From the NCBI RefSeq assembly GCF_963676485.1, contig NZ_OY781114.1:2930501-2994500 (forward strand): a DNA stretch of 64,000 nt, given 5' to 3'. Shown piece after piece: positions 45,475 to 54,377 of the stretch; within the stretch, counting starts at the first letter, position 1, and every line of letters begins with the position of its first letter. The translations under genes and the position numbers were made by a program. The notes beneath the pieces are model-generated. The model worked only from the letters and a program-made list of their open reading frames with translations. It ran no database searches and was not told the origin of the DNA. This DNA comes from an uncultured Cohaesibacter sp. (GTDB lineage: Bacteria; Pseudomonadota; Alphaproteobacteria; Rhizobiales; Cohaesibacteraceae).

Positions 45475-46730
45475 AACTTACCAAGATACTTGTTGCTTCA
45501 TTCTGCGCTTCGACACTCATGTCTGGCGTGGCCTTTGCGCAAACCGATCTGACCATGTGGTATCATGGCGCCGGGAATGATGTTGAGAGCAAGATCATCA
45601 ACCAGATCGTTGATGACTTCAACGCCAGTCAGAGTGACTGGAAGGTCACCATCGAGAGCTTCCCGCAGACCAGCTACAATGATTCCGTTGTTGCGGCTGC
45701 CTTGGCGGGCAATCTGCCGGATATCATCGATGTGGACGGGCCAATCATGCCGAACTGGGCCTGGTCCGGCTATATGCAGCCATTGCAGATTGATCAAACT
45801 AAAATCAAGAATTTCCTCCCCGGCACGAAAGGCATGTGGGATGGCAAGCTCTATTCCATCGGCCTATGGGATGCCGCTGTTGCGCTTTATGCCCGCACCT
45901 CCACTCTGGAAGAGCTGGGCCTGCGCACGCCTACGCTGGATAAACCATGGTCAAAAGACGAGTTCATGGATGCTCTCCAGAAGGCCAAGGACTCAGGCAA
46001 ATATAAATATGCCCTGGATCTGGGCATGAACGATCAGGGCGAATGGTATCCTTACGCCTTTTCTCCATTCTTGCAGAGCTTTGGCGGCGATATCGTGGAC
46101 CGCTCCACCTACAAGACGGCTGAGGGCGCTCTGAACGGCGATGCCGGGCTGGCCTTTGGGGAATGGTGGCAGAGCCTGTTCACGGAAGGATACGCTCCGG
46201 GAACTTCAGAAAGCCCTGCCGATCAACAGACCGGCTTCATCGATGGCAGCTTCGCCTTCCAGTGGAATGGCAACTGGCGGGCTGTGGCCACAATGGCTGA
46301 AGTGGATGATGTTGTCTTCCTGCCGGCTCCGGACATGGGCAATGGCCCGACCATAGGCGCCGGTTCCTGGCAGTTTGGTGTTGCCAAAACCTCCGAGCAT
46401 CCGGACGGAGCATCTGCCTTTATCGAATTTGCCCTGCAGGATAAATATCTTGCGGCCTTCTCTGATGGCATAGGTCTTATTCCATCCACGGCATCTGCAG
46501 CCCAGATGACCAAGAATTACAAGGATGGTGGACCGCTGGCTGTCTTCTATGACCTCTCCAACGCTCAGGCCAAGGTGCGTCCGGTAACGCCGGGCTATGT
46601 TGTCCAATCAAAGGTCTTCACCAAGGCTATGGCTGATCTGGCCAATGGCGCCGATGTTGCCGATACCCTTGATGCTGCCGTTGACGAGATCAATGCCGAC
46701 ATCGAGAAGAACAGCGGCTACGGTCATTAA
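45471..46730 (+). CDS. Sugar ABC transporter binding protein
   Basis: A 419-residue family 1 solute-binding protein. The signal peptide MKLTKILVASFCASTLMSGV ends AFA before QTDLTMWYHG. The motif GSFAFQWNGNW and YVVQSKVFTKAMADL fit CUT1 oligosaccharide binders. AGGGAGGAC precedes the ATG. It lies in an operon with two permeases, an ATPase and a clan GH-J-like glycosidase, so a di- or oligosaccharide is the likely ligand. It is translationally coupled to the regulator and followed by a hairpin without T run. Confidence 0.9.
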   Translation: MKLTKILVASFCASTLMSGVAFAQTDLTMWYHGAGNDVESKIINQIVDDFNASQSDWKVTIESFPQTSYNDSVVAAALAGNLPDIIDVDGPIMPNWAWSGYMQPLQIDQTKIKNFLPGTKGMWDGKLYSIGLWDAAVALYARTSTLEELGLRTPTLDKPWSKDEFMDALQKAKDSGKYKYALDLGMNDQGEWYPYAFSPFLQSFGGDIVDRSTYKTAEGALNGDAGLAFGEWWQSLFTEGYAPGTSESPADQQTGFIDGSFAFQWNGNWRAVATMAEVDDVVFLPAPDMGNGPTIGAGSWQFGVAKTSEHPDGASAFIEFALQDKYLAAFSDGIGLIPSTASAAQMTKNYKDGGPLAVFYDLSNAQAKVRPVTPGYVVQSKVFTKAMADLANGADVADTLDAAVDEINADIEKNSGYGH

Positions 46731-46739
46731 TCCTGTTTC

Positions 46740-46762
46740 GGGCCCGCTTTGCTGGCGGGCCC
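46740..46762 (+). promoter_or_regulatory. Intercistronic hairpin after binding protein gene
   Basis: GGGCCCGC (46740-46747) pairs with GCGGGCCC (46755-46762). There is no T run. It has the same position and likely role as the hairpin after the binding protein at 38.5 kb. Confidence 0.5.
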
Positions 46763-46891
46763 TTGCTCTGTTCACCGAGCACTGAACCCAACGTGTGGCT
46801 CACTTCATTCTGAAAGAGCCCCTATCCGGGTGGCTCTGTCGGAAGGGTTTTTCCGGCGGATGCCTGCTCATACCCAGCTGAACCGGAGATT

Positions 46892-47965
46892 ATGATGGCT
46901 TCGAAGCTTACACGCTCGAATGGGGCAGGATGGGCCTTTGCTCTGCCTGGCTTTATCTTGCTGTTTCTCTTCATTATTCTGCCCTTCTTTTTCGCCTTCT
47001 GGTTTTCACTGACCAACCAACGGCTGATTTCGCCCAATCCGACGGAATTTGTTGGCCTGTCGAATTATGAGAATCTGCTCGGGGTGTCGATCCTGACCTT
47101 GGAACCCCGGCGCGATGAGGCCGGGCAAGTTGTACGCGATGCGGACGGGGCGATCTCCTATCCCCGCGTGCGTACGATCACGCGCAATCCCGATTTTCCG
47201 CAATATAAGGGCATGCGAGAGTGGTTCCGTTGGCAAAGCGGCGAGAATGCCCGCGTTGTGGTGGCCAAGGATGTGGTCTTCATGAAGGCCCTCACCAACA
47301 CCATGCTGTTTGTGCTGATCATCGTGCCGCTGCAAGGGGGAGGGGCGCTCGGGCTCGCCTTGCTGATCAACCAGAAATTACGGGGGATCAACGCTTTCAG
47401 GGCCATCTATTTCACGCCCGTGGTCATTTCCATCGTTGTCATCTCGTTGCTCTGGCGCTTCATCTATGACGGCGATGACGGGTTGCTCAACAATGTATTG
47501 GCAGCGCTCACTTTCGGGGCATTCGAGCCCATCGACTGGCTGGGCAATACGGATACGGCGCTTGGGTCCATCATTGTCATGTCGGCCTGGCAGGCCATGG
47601 GCTTCCATATGGTGATCTGGCTTTCGGGGCTGCAAACCATTCCGGCAACGCTTTATGAAGTGGCTGCGATTGAGGGCTCTTCGAGCTGGCAGACCTTCCG
47701 CTATGTCACATGGCCCGGACTGCGCAATACAGCGGTTCTGGTGCTGATCGTCATCACCATGCAGGCCTTTGCCCTGTTTGCCCAGATTGATGTGATGACC
47801 AATGGCGGGCCTCTGGATTCAACCCAGACGCTGGTGTTCCAGGCGGTTGAGCGCGGTTATGGCAAGCAGGATATTTCCGGCGGCTCGACCATTTCGGTCA
47901 TCCTCTTTTTCATCGTTCTGCTGATCTCGCTGGTGCAGCGCTATCTGACGAGGGAGAAACGCTAA
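46892..47965 (+). CDS. Sugar ABC transporter permease 1
   Basis: A 357-residue MalF-type permease. The first helix is WAFALPGFILLFLFIILPFF. A long loop at residues about 65-120 precedes the core helices, and the EAA loop is YEVAAIEGSSSW near residue 250. CGGAGAT is upstream of tandem ATGs at 46892 and 46895. Its stop overlaps permease 2 (TAATG). Confidence 0.9.
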   Translation: MMASKLTRSNGAGWAFALPGFILLFLFIILPFFFAFWFSLTNQRLISPNPTEFVGLSNYENLLGVSILTLEPRRDEAGQVVRDADGAISYPRVRTITRNPDFPQYKGMREWFRWQSGENARVVVAKDVVFMKALTNTMLFVLIIVPLQGGGALGLALLINQKLRGINAFRAIYFTPVVISIVVISLLWRFIYDGDDGLLNNVLAALTFGAFEPIDWLGNTDTALGSIIVMSAWQAMGFHMVIWLSGLQTIPATLYEVAAIEGSSSWQTFRYVTWPGLRNTAVLVLIVITMQAFALFAQIDVMTNGGPLDSTQTLVFQAVERGYGKQDISGGSTISVILFFIVLLISLVQRYLTREKR

Positions 47966-48846
47966 TGGCACAGGTATCCCCAAAGAATGAAGGTTTGCTG
48001 CTGCTGTCTCGCTATCTGGTGCTGGGTTTGGTGGCAGCGATCTTCCTCTTCCCGCTCATCTTCATGATGGTTTCCTCTTTGAAGCCGGATGCGCAACTGC
48101 TGGCTGATACCAGCTCTCTCAGGGCGTTTCTGCCGGTGGGCGATGTGAGCCTTGATAACTACTTCGCGGCTTTTGATCGGGCTCCGATCGGGCGCTTCAT
48201 GCTCAACTCGGTGCTGATCACCGTTACGACTGTCATCCTGTCGATCATTATCTGCTCTGTTGCTGCCTTTTCCTTCGTCTATCTGGAATGGACGGGGCGC
48301 AATGTGCTTCTGTCGATCATTCTGGCGACCCTGATCATTCCGTTCGAAACCATCGCCGTGCCTTTGCTGCTGCTGGTCTCCCGTCTGCCATGGCTGGGGC
48401 TGGACGGCATGGAATGGGGTTGGCTGAATACCTATAGGGTGCAGATCATTCCATGGATTGTCGATGCGCTGACGGTTTTCCTGTTTGTGCAATATTTCAA
48501 GGATCTGCCGCGCGAGCTGATTGAAGCTGCGCGGGCGGAAGGGGCCAGCTGGCTGGCTGTGTATCGGCGGGTCGTCATGCCCCTGTCCGGGCCGGTGTTG
48601 GCCACTGCGGCCATTCTCAAGGCGCTCAAGATGTATAACGAGCAATATCTCTGGCCCCTGATTGTGGTTCAGGATGAGGCCCACAGACCCATCATGGTGG
48701 GGCTTGGCTATTTCTTCCAACTGGATGTCGCATGGGGCGAATTGATGGCCTATCTCACGCTCATCTCCATCCCCGTTCTGGTCTTCTATCTGGTCATGCA
48801 GCGGGCATTCATTGCCTCTATCGCATCCACCGGGGTCAAAGGTTAA
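47965..48846 (+). CDS. Sugar ABC transporter permease 2
   Basis: A 293-residue MalG-type permease with six helices (YLVLGLVAAIFLFPLIFMMV first). The EAA loop is EAARAEGASW near residue 190. It starts in the stop codon of permease 1, and the glycosidase gene begins seven bases after its end. Confidence 0.9.
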   Translation: MAQVSPKNEGLLLLSRYLVLGLVAAIFLFPLIFMMVSSLKPDAQLLADTSSLRAFLPVGDVSLDNYFAAFDRAPIGRFMLNSVLITVTTVILSIIICSVAAFSFVYLEWTGRNVLLSIILATLIIPFETIAVPLLLLVSRLPWLGLDGMEWGWLNTYRVQIIPWIVDALTVFLFVQYFKDLPRELIEAARAEGASWLAVYRRVVMPLSGPVLATAAILKALKMYNEQYLWPLIVVQDEAHRPIMVGLGYFFQLDVAWGELMAYLTLISIPVLVFYLVMQRAFIASIASTGVKG

Positions 48847-48853
48847 AAGCACT

Positions 48854-49852
48854 ATGGTAATAGAACTTGAAAAGCAATGGATCTGGGACAGCTGGTATGC
48901 CCATGACGGCTCGCTCTGGCACGGATATTTCCTAAAGGCCGACAAGACATTGGGAGATTCCGATCTCAGGCATATGAATGTCTCTCAAGGGCACGCGACC
49001 AGTTCGGATCTGATCAACTGGACCCATATGGGCACCTGTTTTGCTCCCTCCGAGGGACCGGCCTTTGATGATAAAACGACCTGGACCGGGTCTGTTTTGC
49101 AAGGGCCAGACGGCAAATGGCATCTCTTTTATACCGGCGCCAGCAAGGCTGAAGACGCTCTCTACCAGCGTATTGGACATGCAACCTCTGAGGATATGCA
49201 TCATTGGCAGCGGGTTGATGACAAGCCTTGTCTGGACCTGCTTGGGCCCGTCGCCAGCCAGTATGAAAGCGACCATAGGATTGGTCATTGGCATGATCGC
49301 GCCATGCGCGATCCGTGGGTCATGAAGGATCCGGACGGGAATGGCTGGCTGATGTATTTCACCGCCCGCGCTCCGGATATTGAAGAGGCCAATGCCGCAG
49401 GGGCCATCGGCTTTGCGACCTCGCCCGATCTTTACAACTGGACGCTCCAACCTCCGGTTTTCGTGGGTGGGTTCGGGCAGTTGGAAGTGCCGCAGGTCTT
49501 CAATGTGGGCGCGCGCTGGTACTGTCTTTTCTGCACATCCGCAGAGCATTGGTCTGAAGAGCAGAAGGCAACCGCGGGCACAGAGCCCGTTACTGGCAAC
49601 CACTATCTCATGGCGGACAATCCACGCGGGCCGTGGACCGTGGCGCCGGGCTTCTTTGATGGTGGGCTACCCTGCAGACGCTATGCTGCGCGTATTCTTA
49701 AAACGGATGATGGACTGGTCATTCTTGGTTTTGATGACAATGGCCGGGAGGATTTCATCGGCAAGGTCAGAGATCCCGAGCCGGTGAGCGTTGATGAACA
49801 GGGCTATCTGCATGTGGTCGGAGAGAGCCGGCAAGGGGGGAACCATGGCTGA
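48854..49852 (+). CDS. Clan GH-J-like (GH32/GH43-type) glycosidase, intracellular
   Basis: A 332-residue predicted five-bladed beta-propeller glycosidase with no signal peptide, so cytoplasmic. It has the blade-1 aspartate region WIWDSWYAHDGSLWHGYF in place of the usual WMNDPNG of GH32. The RDP motif is in RAMRDPWVMKDPDG, and a GH32-like acid motif is LEVPQVF in place of WECPDLF. The blade repeats TSSDLINWT, ATSEDMHHWQ and ATSPDLYNWT are clear. ATG 48854 is preferred over 48812, which lies in the permease. It probably hydrolyses the imported oligosaccharide. Fructoside is one option and arabinoside another. Confidence 0.82.
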   Translation: MVIELEKQWIWDSWYAHDGSLWHGYFLKADKTLGDSDLRHMNVSQGHATSSDLINWTHMGTCFAPSEGPAFDDKTTWTGSVLQGPDGKWHLFYTGASKAEDALYQRIGHATSEDMHHWQRVDDKPCLDLLGPVASQYESDHRIGHWHDRAMRDPWVMKDPDGNGWLMYFTARAPDIEEANAAGAIGFATSPDLYNWTLQPPVFVGGFGQLEVPQVFNVGARWYCLFCTSAEHWSEEQKATAGTEPVTGNHYLMADNPRGPWTVAPGFFDGGLPCRRYAARILKTDDGLVILGFDDNGREDFIGKVRDPEPVSVDEQGYLHVVGESRQGGNHG

Positions 49853-50915
49853 CGTCATTCTCAAGGATATTTGCAAGAGTTTTGGTCGAGTCGAAGTGAT
49901 CAAGGGCGTTGACATCACCATCGAAGATGGGGAATTCGTTGTCTTTGTAGGCCCTTCGGGGTGTGGGAAGTCGACCCTTTTGCGCATGATCGCCGGGCTT
50001 GAGGATATCACCTCCGGCACATTGGAAATCGGAGGGACCGTTGTCAACGATGTGCAGCCCAAGGAACGCGGCATCGCAATGGTCTTTCAGAGCTATGCCA
50101 TTTTCCCCCATATGACGGTGCGCGAAAATATGGCGTTTGGCCTCACCATCGCCAAGGCGTCCAAGGAGGAAAAGGAGAGCAAGGTGCAGGAAGCGGCCCG
50201 CATCCTGCAGATGGAAAATCTGCTGGATCGCAAGCCTAGCCAGTTGTCTGGCGGACAGCGCCAGAGGGTGGCCATCGGGCGGGCTATCACGCGCAAGCCT
50301 TCGGTCTTCCTGTTTGATGAACCGCTCTCCAATCTTGACGCCGCCCTGCGCATGGATATGCGCATGGAGATTGGCCGTTTGCATGAACAACTGGCTGCTA
50401 CCATGATCTATGTGACCCATGATCAGGTGGAAGCCATGACCCTTGCTGACAAGATCGTCGTGCTCAAGGATGGCAAGGTGATGCAGGTCGGCAAACCCAT
50501 GGAACTTTACCATGAGCCGGCGAATAAATTCGTTGCCGGTTTTCTGGGGGCGCCTTCCATGAATTTTCTGGAGGTTGATGTGCGGGAGCTTGGCAAAGAC
50601 AGCGCCGTCGTCAGTAATGGCGCTCTTGAACCAACGAGGGTGAAGGCACGCGGCCGGTCTTTCTCTAAAGATGGTAAAGCGACCCTCGGCATTCGGCCGC
50701 AATATCTCAAGCTTGCAGAGGCCGGAGAAGGTATGCTGCATGGCAAGGTTACTCTCACCGAGCGTCTGGGGACAGAAACCGTTGTGGATGTGGCTTTGTT
50801 AAGCGGTGGGAAGGTCATTGCTTCATTTGATGAAGATCTGATTCTGAAAGCAGGTGAGAGGCTCGACCTGATCTTCGACGCGGATCAGGCACATTTGTTT
50901 AACGCGGATGAATAG
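49845..50915 (+). CDS. Sugar ABC transporter ATPase (UgpC/MsmX type)
   Basis: A 356-residue ATPase. Walker A is GPSGCGKST at residue 37, signature LSGGQRQRVAIGRA, Walker B FLFDEPLSNLDA, and H-loop YVTHDQVEAM. The C-terminal TOBE-type region includes ATLGIRPQYLKLAE. The ATG at 49845 follows AAGGGGGG, and it overlaps the glycosidase stop by eight bases. A longer frame from 49791 runs inside the glycosidase. It closes the operon before a terminator. Confidence 0.93.
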   Translation: MADVILKDICKSFGRVEVIKGVDITIEDGEFVVFVGPSGCGKSTLLRMIAGLEDITSGTLEIGGTVVNDVQPKERGIAMVFQSYAIFPHMTVRENMAFGLTIAKASKEEKESKVQEAARILQMENLLDRKPSQLSGGQRQRVAIGRAITRKPSVFLFDEPLSNLDAALRMDMRMEIGRLHEQLAATMIYVTHDQVEAMTLADKIVVLKDGKVMQVGKPMELYHEPANKFVAGFLGAPSMNFLEVDVRELGKDSAVVSNGALEPTRVKARGRSFSKDGKATLGIRPQYLKLAEAGEGMLHGKVTLTERLGTETVVDVALLSGGKVIASFDEDLILKAGERLDLIFDADQAHLFNADE

Positions 50916-50938
50916 CCAGACTGGCTTTCGGCCTTAAG

Positions 50939-50967
50939 AGCCCGCCGGAGCAATCTGGCGGGCTTTT
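50939..50967 (+). terminator. Terminator after sugar transporter operon
   Basis: AGCCCGCC (50939-50946) pairs with GGCGGGCT (50957-50964), followed by TTT. Confidence 0.8.
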
Positions 50968-51038
50968 GCATAGAGAAACCCCGTGCTCTTGTCATTGCAT
51001 CTTTGCAGATTGTCCTGTTCCGGCAGATCGCTTGTAAG

Positions 51039-51200
51039 CTAGGTCTCATTGCGCCAGAGGCCGCCATAGCCATGAGATAGAAGCACCAGCGGGGGATGGT
51101 TGCTTGGTTGGATACCAAATCATGACATGGCTGCTTGCCAACGAGATTGACCGGAAGCCGATTATATTCTCGGCAGAGTCCGCAGCGCTTCGGTGGCTGC
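51039..51200 (-). pseudogene. Fragment of alpha/beta hydrolase (dienelactone hydrolase-like)
   Basis: Read on the minus strand, GFRSISLASSHVMIWYPTKQ then, after a one-base frame slip in a run of five C, PLVLLSHGYGGLWRNET and a stop. The WYPT...PLVLLSHG pattern is typical of the N-terminal part of secreted or cytoplasmic dienelactone hydrolase-like proteins. No catalytic triad region beyond this is present, so it is a decayed remnant. Confidence 0.5.
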
Positions 51201-51235
51201 AAAAGAGGAACGTAGAATCGAGAGAATCAAGCGCA

Positions 51236-51334
51236 TCATGCCACCATGAGATTTGAGAGAAAATCGATGAAGACAGCATGCTCAAAGCGTGCATTGGGCG
51301 CGACCACAAATGCGATTGAGATCTCGATATTGCG
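51236..51334 (-). pseudogene. C-terminal fragment of LysR-type regulator
   Basis: The minus-strand frame reads IEISIAFVVAPNARFEHAV then FIDFLSNLMVA and stop, the usual end of a LysR effector domain. A stop lies directly upstream and no HTH region is present. It is adjacent to the hydrolase fragment on the same strand. Confidence 0.5.
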
Positions 51335-51756
51335 TTAAATAGCTGAATTGAATTGATTATATCACCCGTTGGATGGCGCTACACTCTTGTATGAAGAGGG
51401 AGAAATCTGGGCAAAAAAATAGCTGAACCGAAGTTCAGCTATAAAGTTTTATCTGCGCTATTGCGCAGAGCAATCACCTTCCAGAGGGGAACAGCTGGCT
51501 ACAATCTCAAAGAGGGTCAATACCCAAATATGTTAATTGCCTACAGCTTGTGCAAAGCATGCACAATTATTATGCAAACCACAATGCGTAATAGCACATA
51601 GCAGATACCCATTTCCGGTATAAGACGCTCACCGTTTTTCCCTGTCGTCTAAAAGTGGCTGCTTCTTGCGGTTTTGTGAGGAGTGGTTTGCTTGCCCCTT
51701 GTCTTGAGTGGAATGCTTTGAGGGGGAGGAAATTTGCAAGGGATGCCGAAGCAAAA
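51335..51756. other. Non-coding stretch
   Basis: I see no gene, repeat or family-like frame in these 422 bases. Codon patterns are irregular, and the stretch probably belongs to the same decayed region. Confidence 0.4.
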
Positions 51757-51790
51757 AGAAACCACGCCATCTTGAGAGATGACGTGGCTT
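51757..51790 (-). terminator. Terminator after sodB
   Basis: On the minus strand CCACG and CATCT arms pair with AGATG and CGTGG around a short loop, followed by TTTCTTTTT. Confidence 0.6.
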
Positions 51791-51871
51791 GTTCTGGGCA
51801 GAAAAAGCGGGTCAGTTGCTTTTCCTTTGTCATCACATCCTTCAAAGAGGTGTGACTACAAAGGATCCCTT

Positions 51872-52474
51872 TTAACCAAGGTTTGCTTCGGCAAATTCAT
51901 AGTTTGCGAGTTTGTCGAGGAAGTTGGTTACATAATCAGGGCGACGGTTGCGGAAATCGACATAGTAGCTGTGTTCCCAAACGTCGAGGCTGAGAAGGGC
52001 TTTGCCTTCGCCTGTTGCCAGCGGATTGACACCGTTTGGAGTCTTGGTGACGGCAAGGGAGCCGTCGGCCTTCTGGATCAACCATGCCCAACCAGAGCCG
52101 AACTGGGTGGTCGCTGCCGTTTTGAAATCTGCTTTGAATTGCTCGATGGAGCCGAATGCTTCGATCAGCTTGGCTTCCAGTTTGCCCGGGATGCCACCGC
52201 CATTCGGGGAAAGGGCATTCCAGAAATGAATGTGGTTCCAGTGCTGGCCAGCCTGGTTGAAGATGCCGGCGCGGGCATCGTTGCCATAGGTCAGGGCAAT
52301 GATTTCTTCGAGGGACTTGCCCTGCAGGTCAGCATTGGCGTCAACAAATCCGTTCAGGGCATTCACATAGGCCTGATGATGCTTGTCGTGGTGAAGCTCG
52401 AGGGTTTCCTGGCTCATGCCAGCTGCTGCGAGTGCGGAATGGGAATAGGGAAGAGCTGGAAGTTCAAATGCCAT
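51872..52474 (-). CDS. sodB: Iron/manganese superoxide dismutase
   Basis: A 200-residue enzyme that dismutates superoxide in the cytoplasm. Metal ligands are visible in LELHHDKHHQAYVNALNG (first His), in QHWNHIHFWNAL (second), and in LDVWEHSYYVDFRNRR (Asp and His). The ATG at 52474 has AAGGAG upstream. A longer frame to 52762 crosses the divergent regulator and is rejected. It is divergent from a SufR-like regulator with a palindrome in the gap, suggesting redox or iron control. Metal choice (Fe or Mn) cannot be set by eye. Confidence 0.94.
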   Translation of the reverse strand: MAFELPALPYSHSALAAAGMSQETLELHHDKHHQAYVNALNGFVDANADLQGKSLEEIIALTYGNDARAGIFNQAGQHWNHIHFWNALSPNGGGIPGKLEAKLIEAFGSIEQFKADFKTAATTQFGSGWAWLIQKADGSLAVTKTPNGVNPLATGEGKALLSLDVWEHSYYVDFRNRRPDYVTNFLDKLANYEFAEANLG

Positions 52475-52533
52475 TGGTTTTCTCCTTTGATTGGCCCGAG
52501 CTTGCGTTTTCGGGAGCATCCTGTTATTAAAAC

Positions 52534-52545
52534 AAGTAATTACTT
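52534..52545. promoter_or_regulatory. Palindrome between sodB and SufR-like gene
   Basis: AAGTAATTACTT is a perfect 12-bp palindrome in the 91-base divergent gap. Candidate operator for the adjacent regulator. Confidence 0.45.
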
Positions 52546-52565
52546 TGAAAAACAAATGGTCGAAT

Positions 52566-53240
52566 ATGTCAAGTAAAAACTTGGAAAAAAGACAAAACTC
52601 CTCAGGCTTGGCCAGTGAGCGGGTGTTGATGGCTCTGAAAATGAACGGGGCCATGACATCAGCCCAGATGGGGAAGCGACTCAACACCACGGGTGAAGGG
52701 GCGCGCCAGCATCTGGTGAGATTGTCTGAAGAGGGCCTGGTAACCGAGGAGCGTCGTATCAAGGGCCGTGGGCGCCCGTCGGTCTATTGGTCCCTGACGC
52801 AGCAGGGGCACGACCATTTCCCGGATACCCATTCCGATCTTGCGGTTGACCTACTGGATTCGATCCAGAAAACCGTGGGGCCGGAAACGCTGGACAAGAT
52901 CATCACTTTGCGCGGAGAGAGAACCCAAGAGCGGTATCGTGGAGCATTGGATCAATGTGCCTCTCTGGCCGAGCGGGTGGAGCGACTTGCCGCATTGCGC
53001 AGTGCTGAAGGGTATATGTCGACGATGGAGGTGGCGCCGGATGGCAGCTTTCTGCTGTTTGAAAATCACTGCCCCATTTGCGCCGCAGCGCGGCTGTGCC
53101 AGAATTTTTGTCGCTCTGAACTGGAGGTCTTTCGCGCGTTGCTTGGACCGGAGGTGAAAGTCGAGCGAGTCGAGCACATTCTAAGTGATGGTCGTCGTTG
53201 TGCTTATCAAATTCGTCGGCATCCCTCCGAAGTCATTTGA
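52566..53240 (+). CDS. SufR-like Fe-S regulator
   Basis: A 224-residue regulator. The N-terminal winged helix runs from about residue 15 (SERVLMALKMNGAMTSAQMG) to the wing RRIKGRGRPSVYWSLT. The C-terminal part carries a cysteine cluster, HCPICAAARLCQNFC, four or five cysteines in a CxxC-x7-C-x3-C layout, as in SufR-type Fe-S sensors. Start ATG 52566 lacks a strong ribosome site, and upstream frames are less credible. Its position next to sodB fits control by oxidative stress or cluster status (inference). Confidence 0.82.
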   Translation: MSSKNLEKRQNSSGLASERVLMALKMNGAMTSAQMGKRLNTTGEGARQHLVRLSEEGLVTEERRIKGRGRPSVYWSLTQQGHDHFPDTHSDLAVDLLDSIQKTVGPETLDKIITLRGERTQERYRGALDQCASLAERVERLAALRSAEGYMSTMEVAPDGSFLLFENHCPICAAARLCQNFCRSELEVFRALLGPEVKVERVEHILSDGRRCAYQIRRHPSEVI

Positions 53241-53315
53241 CAGCACCTGAATTGACCGGTTCGCTAGCAGGCAGATCTCTCTTTCGACCATAAAGGGGCT
53301 TTACGGAAAGACATT

Positions 53316-53705
53316 ATGGATACAGTCACTGGAGGATGCCTCTGCGGTGCAGTCCGCTTCATAGCCAAGGGCCAGCCTGATCGCGTTGGAATTTGCCATT
53401 GCATGGACTGCCGTAAGCACCATGGCGCAGTATTCTATGCAGCGGCAGTTTATCAGGAAAAGTCTTTCCAATATTCGGGAGAAGCTCAAGAATATAAAGG
53501 CAGATTTTTCTGCCCAAATTGTGGGTCATCCATATTCTCGAAAAGCGACCGTGAAATAGAAGTGCATTTGGGAGCATGCGATGCACCCAACCTGTTTGAA
53601 CCAACATATGAATTATGGTGCAGCCGCCGCGAAGCCTGGCTTCCGCCTTTTTCGAACATGAAGCACTTCATGAAAAATTGGACCGTTGATGAGGACGCAG
53701 AATAG
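53316..53705 (+). CDS. GFA-fold (CENP-V/GFA) zinc protein
   Basis: A 129-residue glutathione-dependent formaldehyde-activating-type protein. Zinc cysteines are in GGCLCGAVRF, CHCMDCRKHHGAVF and FCPNCGSSIFSK. Most members are of unknown function, and few handle formaldehyde. AAAGACATT before the ATG gives only a weak ribosome site. It is a single gene between the SufR-like gene and an IS3 remnant. Confidence 0.9.
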   Translation: MDTVTGGCLCGAVRFIAKGQPDRVGICHCMDCRKHHGAVFYAAAVYQEKSFQYSGEAQEYKGRFFCPNCGSSIFSKSDREIEVHLGACDAPNLFEPTYELWCSRREAWLPPFSNMKHFMKNWTVDEDAE

Positions 53706-53731
53706 CCTTGACGTGTTCTGCTTAACTATCC

Positions 53732-54230
53732 TTGATTTTGGGTTACTCTGTTTCCGACGAGGAGATAGACAATGAAGAGAGTTTGCTTCGCGAAGATCAG
53801 ATCATCGATATTTTGAAAGAACATCGAGCAGACTTGAGCGCGAACGAACTGTGTCTCAAGCATGGTGTTAGTGATGCAACTTTCTACAAATGGCGTTCCA
53901 AATATGGCGGCATGGAAGTGTCTGAAGCCGTCGTCTAAAGGCTATCGAGGAAGAGAACAAGCGGCTAAAGAAGATGCCGGCTGAGTTGGCGCTTGATGGT
54001 GTCACCCTCAAAGAGAGGCTCGGAAAAATTTACAAAGCCCGGTTCTCGACGATGCGCGGTTGATTGGGCCATGACACACAAAGATTTTTCTCAACGCAAG
54101 GCACGAGATTAAGGCATGGAAGGGTGATTACAATAACGAGAGGACCCATTCTTCTTTGGGTAACCTCTCACCAAACGAATACGCAGATCAATCAGCCCTT
54201 GCCAATCACGGACCAGGAGGAGAAATTTGA
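53732..54230 (+). mobile_element. IS3-family insertion sequence remnant
   Basis: An OrfA frame (53732-53938) reads LREDQIIDILKEHRADLSAN and GVSDATFYKWRSKYGG, a classic IS3 HTH. It shifts frame after VSEA and continues out of frame as AIEEENKRLKK and MPAELALDG to about 54063. From 54087 comes the OrfB C-terminus, FLNARHEIKAWKGDYNNERT then HSSLGNLSPNEYADQS. The catalytic DDE centre and most of OrfB are gone, and I did not find terminal inverted repeats. Confidence 0.8.
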
Positions 54231-54377
54231 GAGGGGTGCTTTTCAGCGGCATCGGCCGTTGCCAAAACGCAGAACATTGATATGTCCCCCACCGCCATAT
54301 TCCGGTGACATTGGCAGCCTATCCGTATCGGAACCGACGGGCAGTCTCTGCATTCGGAACGAACAGATAGGGTCATC

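Noticed and set aside
47962-48945. Open frame antisense to permease 2
   Set aside because: Histidine/glutamine-rich shadow of a membrane protein.
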